DNA of 64,000 bases. It comes from Sansalvadorimonas sp965221135 (GTDB lineage: Bacteria; Pseudomonadota; Gammaproteobacteria; Pseudomonadales; Endozoicomonadaceae). Positions within the stretch are counted from its first letter, which is position 1. Each line of letters opens with the position of its first letter. Shown here in pieces: positions 52,716 through 61,764 of the stretch. A program made the position numbers and the translations under genes. The stretch lies in NCBI GenBank assembly GCA_965221135.1, contig CBDCRZ010000106.1:1302001-1366000 (forward strand). The letters run 5' to 3'. A model generated the notes under the pieces. It ran no database searches. It worked only from the letters and a program-made list of their open reading frames with translations, and was not told the DNA's origin.

Positions 52716-53327
52716 ATGACTATGACAAGCAGTCGCCCTTATATCATCCGGGCACTGTATGACTGGATTGTTGAAAACGAGTGCACGCCATACCTGTTGG
52801 TTGATGCTGAGTGGCCAGGGGTTATGGTGCCTCCGGGTTCGGCAGAAAATGGTCAGGTGGTTTTGAATGTTGCCCCTATGGCTGTGCGTGAGCTGATGCT
52901 GGAAAATGACGCCGTATCTTTTATGGCTCGTTTTGGTGGGCGCTCCTGTAATGTCTATGTTCCGGTTGCTGGTGTGATGGCTATCTATGCCCGCGAAAAC
53001 GGTCAGGGCATGGTCTTTGAAATGGATGAGCATCCTGAGGGTGACGAGGCGGATGAGGATGATATTTTGGCTGATGAGCCGAAAGCACCTTCTCATTTAA
53101 CTGCAGTGTCTGATTCTTCTGCGGGCTTCTCGTCGGAGCAGTCACCAGAGCAGTCCTCCGGGAAGGCGTCAGAGCAGTTATCTGAAGCAGCATCCGAGAA
53201 ACCTGCGGTATCTCCAGCACCCTCTCCCTTGAAGTCTGTGGCAGAAAAACCACCTGGGGATGGTGATGATAAGCCGGAGCCTCCGAAGCCAGGTAAAGGT
53301 CGTCCGTCGCTTAAGGTGATTAAATAA
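52716..53327 (+). CDS. sspB: ClpXP protease adaptor SspB
   Basis: Adaptor that delivers ssrA-tagged proteins to ClpXP. The globular N-terminal domain (about 1-115) has the conserved RPYIIRALYDWIVEN, VVLNVAPMAV and MAIYARENGQGMVFE. A long acidic, Ser/Glu/Pro-rich linker follows, longer than in E. coli (protein 203 vs 165 residues). The C-terminal ClpX-binding motif KGRPSLKVIK is intact. Confidence 0.96.
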   Translation: MTMTSSRPYIIRALYDWIVENECTPYLLVDAEWPGVMVPPGSAENGQVVLNVAPMAVRELMLENDAVSFMARFGGRSCNVYVPVAGVMAIYARENGQGMVFEMDEHPEGDEADEDDILADEPKAPSHLTAVSDSSAGFSSEQSPEQSSGKASEQLSEAASEKPAVSPAPSPLKSVAEKPPGDGDDKPEPPKPGKGRPSLKVIK

Positions 53328-53410
53328 CTGAAACGTTGTTTGGTGGATTCCTGATACAGGTATACCGATAGCGCTTATGATTTTTATGAAGGTGCTTTTT
53401 ATCCGGGTAC

Positions 53411-53490
53411 TCTTTATTAAGATGCTCCTTATTAAGATGCTCCTTATTAAGATGCTCTTATTAAGATGCTCCTTATTAAGATGCTCTTTA
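53411..53490. repeat. 15-bp tandem repeat downstream of sspB
   Basis: About five copies of TTATTAAGATGCTCC, one of them a base or more shorter, with degenerate units at both ends. It lies between the sspB stop and its terminator, in the transcribed 3' region, and has no coding function visible. Copy number probably varies by slippage. Confidence 0.8.
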
Positions 53491-53516
53491 TAAATACGCT
53501 GTCGTTAATTATAAAG

Positions 53517-53546
53517 CCTGGATCGCGTAAGCGACCCGGGTTTTTT
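53517..53546 (+). terminator. Rho-independent terminator of sspB
   Basis: CCTGGATCGC pairs with GCGACCCGGG (one mismatch and one G-U pair) around a GTAA loop, followed by six T residues. Confidence 0.85.
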
Positions 53547-53578
53547 ATTGTTCCGGCGTAGGGTTTGGGGTCAGGTGT

Positions 53579-54148
53579 TTAGCGAATATATTCAAACACC
53601 TTGACGATCTTCTGAACCCCATAAGATTCTTTTGCCAGCTTTACTGCTTCATTGGCCTGGGCGGTTGTCACTAGTCCCATGAGGTATACGGTGCCGTTTT
53701 CTGTGACAATCTTAATGCGTGATGAGGGGAATTTCTCCGTTGCCAGCATTCGGCTTCTGATTTTAGCAGAGAGCCATGTGTCACTGGAGCGAACAAAGGC
53801 TGTTGTTGGGCCTGAAATTTCCAGCTCATTGAAAATCTTTCGAATCTTTAACACTTTCCGGACAACGGCCTCGGCTTCTGACTTCAGCTCTGGTGTGGTG
53901 ACCTGGCCTGATAGAAGTACATAGCCGTTGTAGCTGCTGACATTAACCCGATTGTTTTTAAATGCCGGGTTGGCTTTGTCGAGGTTTACCAGTGATACAG
54001 TTTCGATGTTTTGGTCATCAAGCCATGCGCCCCAGGTGCGGTTTCCCTGATCTTCCTGTATTGGTTCTTCTTTGACTGCAGAAATTGTGGATGCACATCC
54101 ACTTAAATAAACTGTCGCGCTGAGCAATATGGCGATAAAGGCTCTCAT
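53579..54148 (-). CDS. dolP: Dual BON-domain lipoprotein DolP (YraP)
   Basis: Outer-membrane lipoprotein that supports envelope integrity and BAM function. The ATG at 54148 was chosen because it gives a proper lipoprotein signal (MRAFIAILLSATVYLSGC, lipid cysteine C18) and has a GGAGA site; the frame is open to 54199, but that would bury the signal. Two BON domains follow (VNVSSYNGYVLLSGQV and IKIVTENGTVYLMGLV). Length is 189 residues (E. coli 191). It is the last gene of the lpoA-yraN-diaA-dolP cluster. Confidence 0.93.
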   Translation of the reverse strand: MRAFIAILLSATVYLSGCASTISAVKEEPIQEDQGNRTWGAWLDDQNIETVSLVNLDKANPAFKNNRVNVSSYNGYVLLSGQVTTPELKSEAEAVVRKVLKIRKIFNELEISGPTTAFVRSSDTWLSAKIRSRMLATEKFPSSRIKIVTENGTVYLMGLVTTAQANEAVKLAKESYGVQKIVKVFEYIR

Positions 54149-54167
54149 GTGTCTCCGTTCCATTCGG

Positions 54168-54755
54168 TTACTCACCAGTACTGAAAAGATATTCATCAAT
54201 CAGGTCGCACAGGCAGTGCAGGATCAGGAGATGAACTTCCTGAATGCGGGTCACGCTTTGGTTGGGTACGCGTATTTCTACATCGTCTGGCTGAAGCAGG
54301 CGGGCACAGTTGCCGCCGTCCATTCCGTTCAGGGCTATCACATGCATCTCTCTGTCATGGGCAGCCTGAATGGACTGGACCAGATTCGGGGACTGTCCGC
54401 TGGCTGAAATCAGTAGCAGTATGTCTCCGGGCTGACCCAGTGCGCGAATCTGTTTTGAGAAGATTTCATTATAGCTGTAGTCACAGGCAATAGACGTTAA
54501 TGTAGATGTGTCTGTGGTCAGTGCTATAGCGGGCAGGCTGGGGCGTTCCCGTTCAAACCGGTTGAGCAGCTCGGAAGAGAAGTGCTGAGAAACTGCAGCA
54601 GAGCCACCGTTGCCACACACCAGAATTTTTCCTTCATTCACAAGAGAGTGAACAATCAGTTCAGCCGCCTGCGCGATGTAGGGAGGTAGCTCTTCGGCTG
54701 CACGAATCTGAGCATCAATGCTGTCAGAAAAGAGGCCGGTTATATGATCAAGCAT
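54168..54755 (-). CDS. diaA: DnaA initiator-associating protein DiaA (SIS domain)
   Basis: SIS-domain protein related to phosphoheptose isomerase; in E. coli DiaA binds DnaA and promotes initiation at oriC. The 195-residue product matches DiaA closely: ILVCGNGGSAAVSQHFSSEL, ERERPSLPAIALTTD, LLLISASGQSPN and the C-terminal RIQEVHLLILHCLCDLID. Its position between yraN and dolP is the conserved one. A GmhA-like isomerase role is the alternative, but context favours DiaA. Confidence 0.9.
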   Translation of the reverse strand: MLDHITGLFSDSIDAQIRAAEELPPYIAQAAELIVHSLVNEGKILVCGNGGSAAVSQHFSSELLNRFERERPSLPAIALTTDTSTLTSIACDYSYNEIFSKQIRALGQPGDILLLISASGQSPNLVQSIQAAHDREMHVIALNGMDGGNCARLLQPDDVEIRVPNQSVTRIQEVHLLILHCLCDLIDEYLFSTGE

Positions 54756-54844
54756 TCACAGGGTCCTGGTGATCCGCTTCTGTCCGAAAATATCAGCTAT
54801 TTGTAGAGGGACACATTTTTCAGTATACCCTCCCTACAGCCCAA

Positions 54845-55228
54845 TCAGGGCCCAAAAGCATTCCTGATCCAGTTAACTGAGTGTTCTGTATCGCGATTCG
54901 CATCCGGCTGAATCGTGATTATATCAAACCGACAAGGTTGTTTGTCAGTAAGGTTATGGTTTTGTAAAAAATGCGCTGCGGCGCGGTTGAGTCGCTGTTG
55001 TTTGCGAAAATCAACAGTTTCTTCCGGTGATCCGTAGTGATTATTTTTGCGAAACCTGACTTCAATGAAGATTAGAGTGTCTCTATCTTCCATGATGAGA
55101 TCAAGCTCTCCGCCTTTAAAAGCGTAATTTCTTGATCGCAAAGAGAGGCCCTGGCTTTTTAAAAAAGCCAGGGCCATGTCTTCGGCACGCTTGCCGGTCT
55201 GGTTACGAATCTTCGTTGTCCAGAACAT
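54845..55228 (-). CDS. yraN: UPF0102 endonuclease-like protein YraN
   Basis: A 127-residue protein of the YraN family with a restriction-endonuclease-like core: KRAEDMALAFLKSQG, then the putative catalytic GGELDLIMED and FIEVRFRKN (E-x-V-R). The function is unknown; a nuclease role is inferred from the fold. It overlaps the lpoA 3' end by 26 bases. Confidence 0.92.
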   Translation of the reverse strand: MFWTTKIRNQTGKRAEDMALAFLKSQGLSLRSRNYAFKGGELDLIMEDRDTLIFIEVRFRKNNHYGSPEETVDFRKQQRLNRAAAHFLQNHNLTDKQPCRFDIITIQPDANRDTEHSVNWIRNAFGP

Positions 55229-57176
55229 TATTGCCGCTGTTTGGGTTTAAACTCATTTCCCTGCTGAGTGGGGCAGGATGACCGTTGCTGAAGTGTTGCC
55301 ACTTCAGTGTGCGCTGTACATCACGGTTGGGTGTAATAGTCAGTATACCGGTTGCGCCAAACAGTTGTGCGCCTTCTGAGCGAGCCATTTGCTCCATGCG
55401 TGGGTAGAGGCGCCAGGCATCTACACCTAATGCATAAAGAGGAGCCAGTTGGCTACGACTCTCTTTCCATAGCTTTTGGATGTTGCTGCGCAAAGGCAGG
55501 TTTTTCTCGACAAACCAGGGCATGAGTGGGATGCGGATGTCATTCAGGTCACGATCGAGAGTGCGGTTACTCTCTCCGCTGAACATGGTGGATACAGTGT
55601 ATACCGGCAGGTTATAGGCGAAGTAGAAATCCAGAGCCGGCTTGAGTTGCCGTCCCTGTGATGGTGAACCTACGATAAACAGCATATCGATATCTTCACG
55701 TCGTCGCGGAGTGTAATCCAGGCTTTGGCCCAGCATGCCGGACAGCGTATTGGCACGCTTGAAGCTGGTGTTTACCAGCAGAGCTTCGCTGACGGCTTTG
55801 TTGTAATCGTTTTTGGCGTTGAAGGTGTAGTTGCTGAGTGTCTCTCCGCCCAGTTCGTTCCACTTCTTCTGGAAGCTGTTGGCTACCCTGAGCCCCCAGT
55901 TGGAATCCGGGTTCATGATGACCGGATGACGATAGCCATCATTCCATGCGCGCTCGGCTGCTTGTTCGGCTTCGCTCTCGGAGGATAGTGCGAACTGGTA
56001 AACCGGTTCAGGGAAGGTTTCATCGGATACCTGGTTCAGAACCAGCCAGGGCACGGTGACGCCAGCGGGCGGTGCTGGCTGCAGGTTGGCCTGTAAAGGT
56101 TCTGCATTGGTGGGCACAAGGGCATTGTCCTGGGTCAGGGTTGTATGGGTGTTTGCTGGTGCCTGCTTGCTCTGCAGTGCCTGCAGGGCCTCGCGAGCTA
56201 CGCTGCGGCGCAGGGGGCCAATAAGTAGCTCTGCGCCTTCATTCTGTGCCTGTTGTGCCAGAGTGGCGGCATCTGCACCTTCAGTGTCATAGAGGGTGAT
56301 TTCAGGCTGATCCGGGTTTTGGGCTAATGCGGCAAAATAAGACGCCATAAACCCATCCCTTACCGCATTGCCAGCACCAGATTGTCGCCCGCTCAGGGGG
56401 AGCAGTAAGGCAATTTTACGGGGCTGGTAGGGCGCGGTCTCCTGCAGTGCGGTAATTGTTGCTGGCGTATTCTTCCAGGCCTCTGTACCTTGCCACTTTT
56501 TCTGCCAGAGTTTGAGCTCTTCAAGTTGCTGTGACAGTTCGCTGGGGCTGCGATAAATGGTAATCAGCTCCAGCCAGGGCTGCAGGGCGGTGTTGGTGTT
56601 GTTTGCGGTGAGAGGTGCCAGTTCGTCATTGTTCAGTTGCAGCAAGGATTGCCACAGTAGTCCGTAGATGGGTGGTTCGCTTTTTGGGTTTTGAATGGCG
56701 CGGCCCCAGCTGGCGACGGCCAGAGCGTGGTCACCTTCGAGGTCGGCAAGCTCAGCTTTGAGAGTGTCGTACTTCAGCTGTTGTTGGGCTGGCAGGCTGT
56801 TATAAGACACCAGTGATAGCCATGCATCGGCATCTTTTGTGTTGTTGCTGGCGATGCTGAGATGAGCCTGCACCAGTTTGAACTCTTCTTTTTCAAGAGA
56901 GGAAAGTGCGTCTTCACTGATCAGGCTAAGCAGGTTGCTTGTACGTTTTTGATCAAGGTCTGCCAGTTTTCCCGCAGCTTGCAGGTAGAGTTTGCTGCGC
57001 TGGGGTTCCTGGGCGAGGCTGGCCTGCGCAATCAGGTTATTTAAAGCATCGAGAGGGGAGATCGCAGTTGTTGCTGCGGATTGTTTATTGTCGACTCTCG
57101 GTGTCGAAGTACACGCTGATAATATAAACAGCGGCAATGCCAGTAGCAGAGTTCTGGCCCAGGCTTGAGATTTCAC
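55203..57176 (-). CDS. lpoA: Penicillin-binding protein activator LpoA
   Basis: Outer-membrane lipoprotein that reaches through the periplasm to activate PBP1A. The 657-residue product starts with GTG at 57176, with lipobox ILSAC (C22). It has an N-terminal TPR-like helical domain (about 40-250) and a C-terminal domain like periplasmic amino-acid-binding proteins (from about 255: RKIALLLPLSGRQSGAGNAVRDGF in outline, then ELLIGPLRRSVAREAL). Divergent rsmI begins about 130 bases away, as in E. coli and Pseudomonas. Confidence 0.94.
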   Translation of the reverse strand: MKSQAWARTLLLALPLFILSACTSTPRVDNKQSAATTAISPLDALNNLIAQASLAQEPQRSKLYLQAAGKLADLDQKRTSNLLSLISEDALSSLEKEEFKLVQAHLSIASNNTKDADAWLSLVSYNSLPAQQQLKYDTLKAELADLEGDHALAVASWGRAIQNPKSEPPIYGLLWQSLLQLNNDELAPLTANNTNTALQPWLELITIYRSPSELSQQLEELKLWQKKWQGTEAWKNTPATITALQETAPYQPRKIALLLPLSGRQSGAGNAVRDGFMASYFAALAQNPDQPEITLYDTEGADAATLAQQAQNEGAELLIGPLRRSVAREALQALQSKQAPANTHTTLTQDNALVPTNAEPLQANLQPAPPAGVTVPWLVLNQVSDETFPEPVYQFALSSESEAEQAAERAWNDGYRHPVIMNPDSNWGLRVANSFQKKWNELGGETLSNYTFNAKNDYNKAVSEALLVNTSFKRANTLSGMLGQSLDYTPRRREDIDMLFIVGSPSQGRQLKPALDFYFAYNLPVYTVSTMFSGESNRTLDRDLNDIRIPLMPWFVEKNLPLRSNIQKLWKESRSQLAPLYALGVDAWRLYPRMEQMARSEGAQLFGATGILTITPNRDVQRTLKWQHFSNGHPAPLSREMSLNPNSGNNVLDNEDS

Positions 57177-57307
57177 AGTATCAAATGCCCTTCTGGCAAT
57201 AATTAGGATGGCTGCTGTGGATTCTAACCGAGTCGGCTTAAGGGCTCCAGAATAGCATGGGGTTTATCGTAAGGTGTGCTGATTGCACCGAGTGAATTGG
57301 GTTTTCT

Positions 57308-58180
57308 ATGAGTAAAAATGCGTTATCGGCCTCTCAGGGGTGTGGTGTCCTTTATATAGTGGCCACACCGATTGGTAATCTTGGTGATTTTTCTGTTCGG
57401 GCGCAGGAGGTGTTATCCAGTGTTGATGTGATTGCAGCTGAAGACACCCGTCATACCGGCAGGCTGTTGAACCACTTTTCCATCCACAAACCACTAGTGG
57501 CCTGTCACGATCATAATGAACGCGGGCGCAGTGAGCAGATTGTCCAGCGTCTGCAAGGCGGAGAGTCTGTTGCTCTGGTGTCGGATGCGGGTACGCCGCT
57601 GATCTCTGATCCGGGTTATCATCTGGTCAATGCCGTGCGGGATGCAGGTTATAAAGTTGTGCCAGTTCCGGGAGCCTGTGCCATGGTCGCGGCACTCAGT
57701 GTGTCAGGTTTGCCATCGGACCGGTTCTTCTTTGAAGGCTTTCTCCCCGCTAAAGGTGCCGGGCGCAGAAAGCGTATGACCGAGCTTGCTGATTTTGTTC
57801 ACACCTGGATTGTTTATGAATCTCCTCATCGCATTATGGATATGCTGGAAGATATGGAGCAGGCTCTGGGTGGGGAGCGTCAGCTAGTACTGGCCCGGGA
57901 GTTAACCAAAACCTTTGAAACAGTGCTTTCAGGTTCCGTTGCTGAGTTAATTCAGGTTCTTGGTGATGATGACAATCAGCGCCGTGGTGAGTTTGTGGTG
58001 CTGGTTCATGGTGCTGAGAAACCTGGTCCTGGTGATGAGATATCAGAAGAGGCTCTGAAGACTCTGGCTATTCTGGTGGAAGAGTTACCCATGAAGCAGG
58101 CCAGCCAAATAGCTGCAAAGCTGACCGGGGTGAAATCCAAGATTCTCTATAAAGCCGGTCTGGCGATGAAGGAGTCTTGA
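57308..58180 (+). CDS. rsmI: 16S rRNA 2'-O-methyltransferase RsmI
   Basis: Methylates the ribose of C1402 of 16S rRNA. The 290-residue protein has the tetrapyrrole-methylase fold: LYIVATPIGNLGDFSVRA, AAEDTRHTGRLLNHF, ALVSDAGTPLISDPGY and PVPGACAMVAALSVSGLP. Divergent lpoA upstream and rnpB downstream give the usual neighbourhood, apart from the inserted glycosyltransferase gene. Confidence 0.96.
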   Translation: MSKNALSASQGCGVLYIVATPIGNLGDFSVRAQEVLSSVDVIAAEDTRHTGRLLNHFSIHKPLVACHDHNERGRSEQIVQRLQGGESVALVSDAGTPLISDPGYHLVNAVRDAGYKVVPVPGACAMVAALSVSGLPSDRFFFEGFLPAKGAGRRKRMTELADFVHTWIVYESPHRIMDMLEDMEQALGGERQLVLARELTKTFETVLSGSVAELIQVLGDDDNQRRGEFVVLVHGAEKPGPGDEISEEALKTLAILVEELPMKQASQIAAKLTGVKSKILYKAGLAMKES

Positions 58181-58380
58181 TGAATCTGGCCATGACAGGG
58201 TGCCCTGATCTGCTTTCAATACCGTTCTGAGTACATGCTTCGAACGGTTGTTATGTGCCCAAAAACAGTCCTTGGAGTCTGTGCATCTAATAACCAGCGC
58301 ATCTGATGGATAGCTTTATAAGTCCTTTGTTCTCATTGCAGCTACTCTTCTTTTATATTTTTCTCACAAGGATTGTGATT

Positions 58381-59727
58381 ATGAAGAAGAGTGTCTTCAT
58401 AGCCTGCTTTTTTTGCTTTCCTCTTTATGGTGACGGCACTGACCGTGACAACACTAATGATCTCATCAATATCCATTACGTCGAGAAGATAGCGGGTGAA
58501 TCACTGGCTGCCGATTTTCCGGATATGAAGGTTCCGGACTATCTTGCGTTTGAATTGTTGGTAGAAATGGAGGGTGAGCTGCGTCTCGCCCTGTCATTTA
58601 ATGTCAATAGCGGGAGTTCTGACCCTGATTATGTAAAAGAAGCAAGGGAATACAGAGAAACCTACAAAGAATACGTTAGGAAGCACTATCAAAGGCCTGA
58701 AGTCGTAAACGGTATTTTCCAGTCTGTTCCCCACCCCAAAACATTGCAGCCTGCCCCCGAAAAAGAAAGCGTCCATGTTAAAGCTCTGATCTCAGGTGGG
58801 GATCTGCGCCCTTATTCTTTTGCTGTGGCAAAAAACCAGGCATCTTTCGCCAAAGTTAGAGGTATGAGTTATGACTTTGTGGTGTTTGAGGCGAGCGAAG
58901 ATAACCCTTTGGGTAGTTGGGTTACCCAGAACCTGGTCAATGTCAAACCCTACTGGGGAAAGGTTCTTTTGCTCCAGAAATGGCTGGCAGAGCAGCGTAT
59001 ACCTGAAAATAAATGGGTAGCCTGGATTGATGACGATATTGTGATTAATGATCTGAGCAAGGTGCAAAGCCGACTGGACTGGGTGGTCGAATATGTTCCG
59101 GAGGATACCTGCATTATCACTATGCTGGATTACTGGGGTCTTTACAGAGCTCTGGGAGGGACGCTTCCTGGGGATAAGGTTCTCGGCGGGAGCAGGAGGG
59201 CCAACACAGGAATTGTCCTGTTGCAGAATCAACCATCTTGCCTGCCAGTTGTGGAGAAGTGGCTTAGCTTTTCGCAGGATGCAAGGATGGCTATGGGAAA
59301 GCAGGACATAACCCTTCATGAGCAGGAGGCTCTGGAACGTCTGGGTGAAATATACAGGATCCAGAAAGAGCGGGCAGAATTTTATCTGGATTTTGATATG
59401 GAATTTGACAGCATCAGACAGAAACCGGAAGAGTATCCTGAAACAAAAGCTGATGAATTTGATAAGCACAGAGCCTATATAGTTCTTTTACAGAACCGGA
59501 ACCACAAGCAGTATGAGTTCAAGAGAGGTGCTGTCCTCTATGACCGGAACATTAATACCTTTAAGCGTCACGATTTTGTACTCGATGGTCGGGTGTCAGG
59601 CTTTGATAGGGATTTTGAGTTTGAGCTTGCCGCACTGCCTGACGACTCTTATGTGCACCACTCAGGTATGCCAACCTTGTTTAGAACCCTGCTCATTAGT
59701 CATACCTTAAAAGAGGTTCGTTATTGA
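58381..59727 (+). CDS. GT34-like (galactosyl/xylosyltransferase) secreted glycosyltransferase
   Basis: The start at 58381 gives 448 residues with a signal peptide (MKKSVFIACFFCFPLYGDG); the frame is open to 58306, but the ATG at 58381 has an AAGGA site. From about residue 150 it resembles the GMA12/MNN10 (GT34) family of fungal and plant galactosyl- and xylosyltransferases: RPYSFAVAKNQASFAKVRG, YWGKVLLLQKWL, the metal-binding WIDDDIVI with D217-D219, IITMLDYW, and NTGIVLLQNQPSCLPVVEKW. GT34 is mainly eukaryotic. A secreted sugar-transferring enzyme of eukaryotic type fits a host-associated bacterium; donor and acceptor are unknown. It is inserted between rsmI and rnpB. Confidence 0.7.
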   Translation: MKKSVFIACFFCFPLYGDGTDRDNTNDLINIHYVEKIAGESLAADFPDMKVPDYLAFELLVEMEGELRLALSFNVNSGSSDPDYVKEAREYRETYKEYVRKHYQRPEVVNGIFQSVPHPKTLQPAPEKESVHVKALISGGDLRPYSFAVAKNQASFAKVRGMSYDFVVFEASEDNPLGSWVTQNLVNVKPYWGKVLLLQKWLAEQRIPENKWVAWIDDDIVINDLSKVQSRLDWVVEYVPEDTCIITMLDYWGLYRALGGTLPGDKVLGGSRRANTGIVLLQNQPSCLPVVEKWLSFSQDARMAMGKQDITLHEQEALERLGEIYRIQKERAEFYLDFDMEFDSIRQKPEEYPETKADEFDKHRAYIVLLQNRNHKQYEFKRGAVLYDRNINTFKRHDFVLDGRVSGFDRDFEFELAALPDDSYVHHSGMPTLFRTLLISHTLKEVRY

Positions 59728-59794
59728 GTGTGAGAGATTGGGCGGTTGAAATCCGGGGTTGAGGTCATCGGCCCCTTCCGGTATTCTTCGCCTC

Positions 59795-60194
<400 letters not shown>

Positions 60195-60282
60195 CTTTTC
60201 TGAAAGTTTTTCATATCTTCTGTTTCTCTGGCCTGTCATGGCCTCTCTGAAGTAAACCTCGTTCAAAGCTGATGGCCTGATT

Positions 60283-61362
60283 TTAACTGCTGCTTGCTGT
60301 TTCTTTCTTTTGGGCGGCATGTGTCTCCGCTTCATCTGATGTTTTCATCTTTCCAAGGGCTAAGCTTTTGATCGCCTTCATGGACGGGGGGCGATTTTTG
60401 GGGTTTAGTGACATCGCCGGGTGAATGACTTCCGTGTAAATAGGGCGACTTGTAAGATCTCTGCATCTATGGGGGATCTGGAGTATGTAGTTTGCACACC
60501 CCCCCTTAACTTCCCAGCAATTAATGAAAATTTGTTTGGTGTGTAGGTTGAACAAAACAAATCCCAATCCAAATATTTCAGATGAGACTGTTAATTGGCT
60601 ACCGTCAGTTTTTTTTTGCTCGTATTCGCAATACCCCGATAATTCAGGTGCCATGTAGAAGCAGGGGCCATCGATGTAGTCTGGTTCGTCGATTCTGCAG
60701 CTCAGGCCAAAGTCTGTCAGCTTTGGTGTTCCGTCGCGGTGTAAAAGGATGTTGTTGGGCTTAAGGTCGCCATGTAGATATCCGATATCGTGCAAGTATA
60801 TTAAGCCCTCAATGATACCCAGGGTTATATTGCGGGTGACACTTTCACTTAAGGAGCGGCGGTTTTTGTGAATTCTGTCGGCCAGTGTTTCCGGATAGCG
60901 GGTCATGATCAGGCAAATTGTTTCTCCCTTGCGAGTGCCGCACCCGAGCGACTCAACGAGATTTGTGTGTGTCCAGTTCAGGCAGCGTTGTGCTTCGAGG
61001 AGATTCACCTGGTAATGGACACGCCCTTGTCTTGATACTTTTACTGCATATTTTTTATTTTCAGGTGCGGGCCCTTTTACTTCGACAACCTTGCTGTAAG
61101 CCCCCCTGTCATCAATTAACTTTGCGCGAGATGACATGGCTTCACTGCAGATGTGGCAAATATCTCTTCTGGATAGAGGGTGTTTGACCATTAAAGAGGA
61201 GGGTGTATCTGATTGTGTTGTGAGTCGTTTTTCAGTAGGTGTTTGATCTGAACAGAGAGCGGTCGCCCCCTCAGTACTGGTTGGTGCAGGGCTGCCCGAT
61301 AAAGCACATGATGATAGTTGTGCTGTAGGGGTTGTTATTGATGTGCGGTTTGGAGTGTTCAT
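60283..61362 (-). CDS. Soluble Hanks-type Ser/Thr protein kinase
   Basis: A 359-residue eukaryotic-like protein kinase. The first ~85 residues are Ser/Thr/Pro-rich and disordered-looking, with a C-x2-C pair at 69/72. The kinase domain (about 85-340) has the ATP lysine K108 (KYAVKVS), the catalytic loop H197-G-D199-L-K201-P-N-N204, DFG at 217-219 and MAPE at 237-240, so it should be active. There is no transmembrane segment or PASTA sensor domain, unlike the membrane-bound PknB type. A soluble kinase with a long polar N-terminus is compatible with either an intracellular regulator or a secreted effector. The Shine-Dalgarno is poor. It is inserted between rnpB and mraZ on the opposite strand. 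Confidence 0.82.
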   Translation of the reverse strand: MNTPNRTSITTPTAQLSSCALSGSPAPTSTEGATALCSDQTPTEKRLTTQSDTPSSLMVKHPLSRRDICHICSEAMSSRAKLIDDRGAYSKVVEVKGPAPENKKYAVKVSRQGRVHYQVNLLEAQRCLNWTHTNLVESLGCGTRKGETICLIMTRYPETLADRIHKNRRSLSESVTRNITLGIIEGLIYLHDIGYLHGDLKPNNILLHRDGTPKLTDFGLSCRIDEPDYIDGPCFYMAPELSGYCEYEQKKTDGSQLTVSSEIFGLGFVLFNLHTKQIFINCWEVKGGCANYILQIPHRCRDLTSRPIYTEVIHPAMSLNPKNRPPSMKAIKSLALGKMKTSDEAETHAAQKKETASSS

Positions 61363-61699
61363 AGGGTCATAAGACAGCTCTCTGTTTGCCTGGTTCCTAA
61401 CATCCTGGTTATGCCGGGCTTTGTTGAGTCAGGCTGTTTTTGTTATGTAGGGTGGATGGCTTCTTATGATATTCCTTCCTTTAAGTCGATGTGGGTCCTG
61501 GCTTTAAATTTTTTAAAAGTGGCAGCTTGCTTTTTTGAAGTGAAACATTCTCTCGCCTGTTGAATATATGTCCCTCTTTTTGTTGAAGTTCTCCCAATAA
61601 ACCCACATTTTTTCTCTCTATAACGCTATGAAATTTAAAGAAATAGGTTGTTTCTTCTGTATTCGTGCAGGGTTTTTCGTGTTTCTATAGTGTGATATG
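61363..61699. other. Intergenic region upstream of mraZ
   Basis: AT- and pyrimidine-rich DNA between the Ser/Thr kinase (minus) and mraZ. No gene is seen. TATAGT at 61686-61691 could be the -10 of the division-cluster promoter, but the -35 is weak. Confidence 0.4.
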
Positions 61700-61734
61700 G
61701 TGGGTTTAAGTGGATAAATGTGGGTAATTTTGGA
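61700..61734 (+). promoter_or_regulatory. MraZ operator: 10-bp spaced GTGG(G/A) repeats
   Basis: Four direct boxes at exact 10-base intervals: GTGGG (61700), GTGGA (61710), GTGGG (61720) and TTGGA (61730). E. coli MraZ binds TGGGN-type repeats separated by 5 bases upstream of its own gene; this array has the same spacing and lies 31 bases before mraZ, so autorepression of the division cluster is expected. Confidence 0.8.
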
Positions 61735-61764
61735 ATGCTGTACCAATAGCGTGGAGGCATAACT

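Noticed and set aside
53411..53490. CRISPR array
   Set aside because: Fifteen-base units repeat head to tail without unique spacers, and there are no cas genes.
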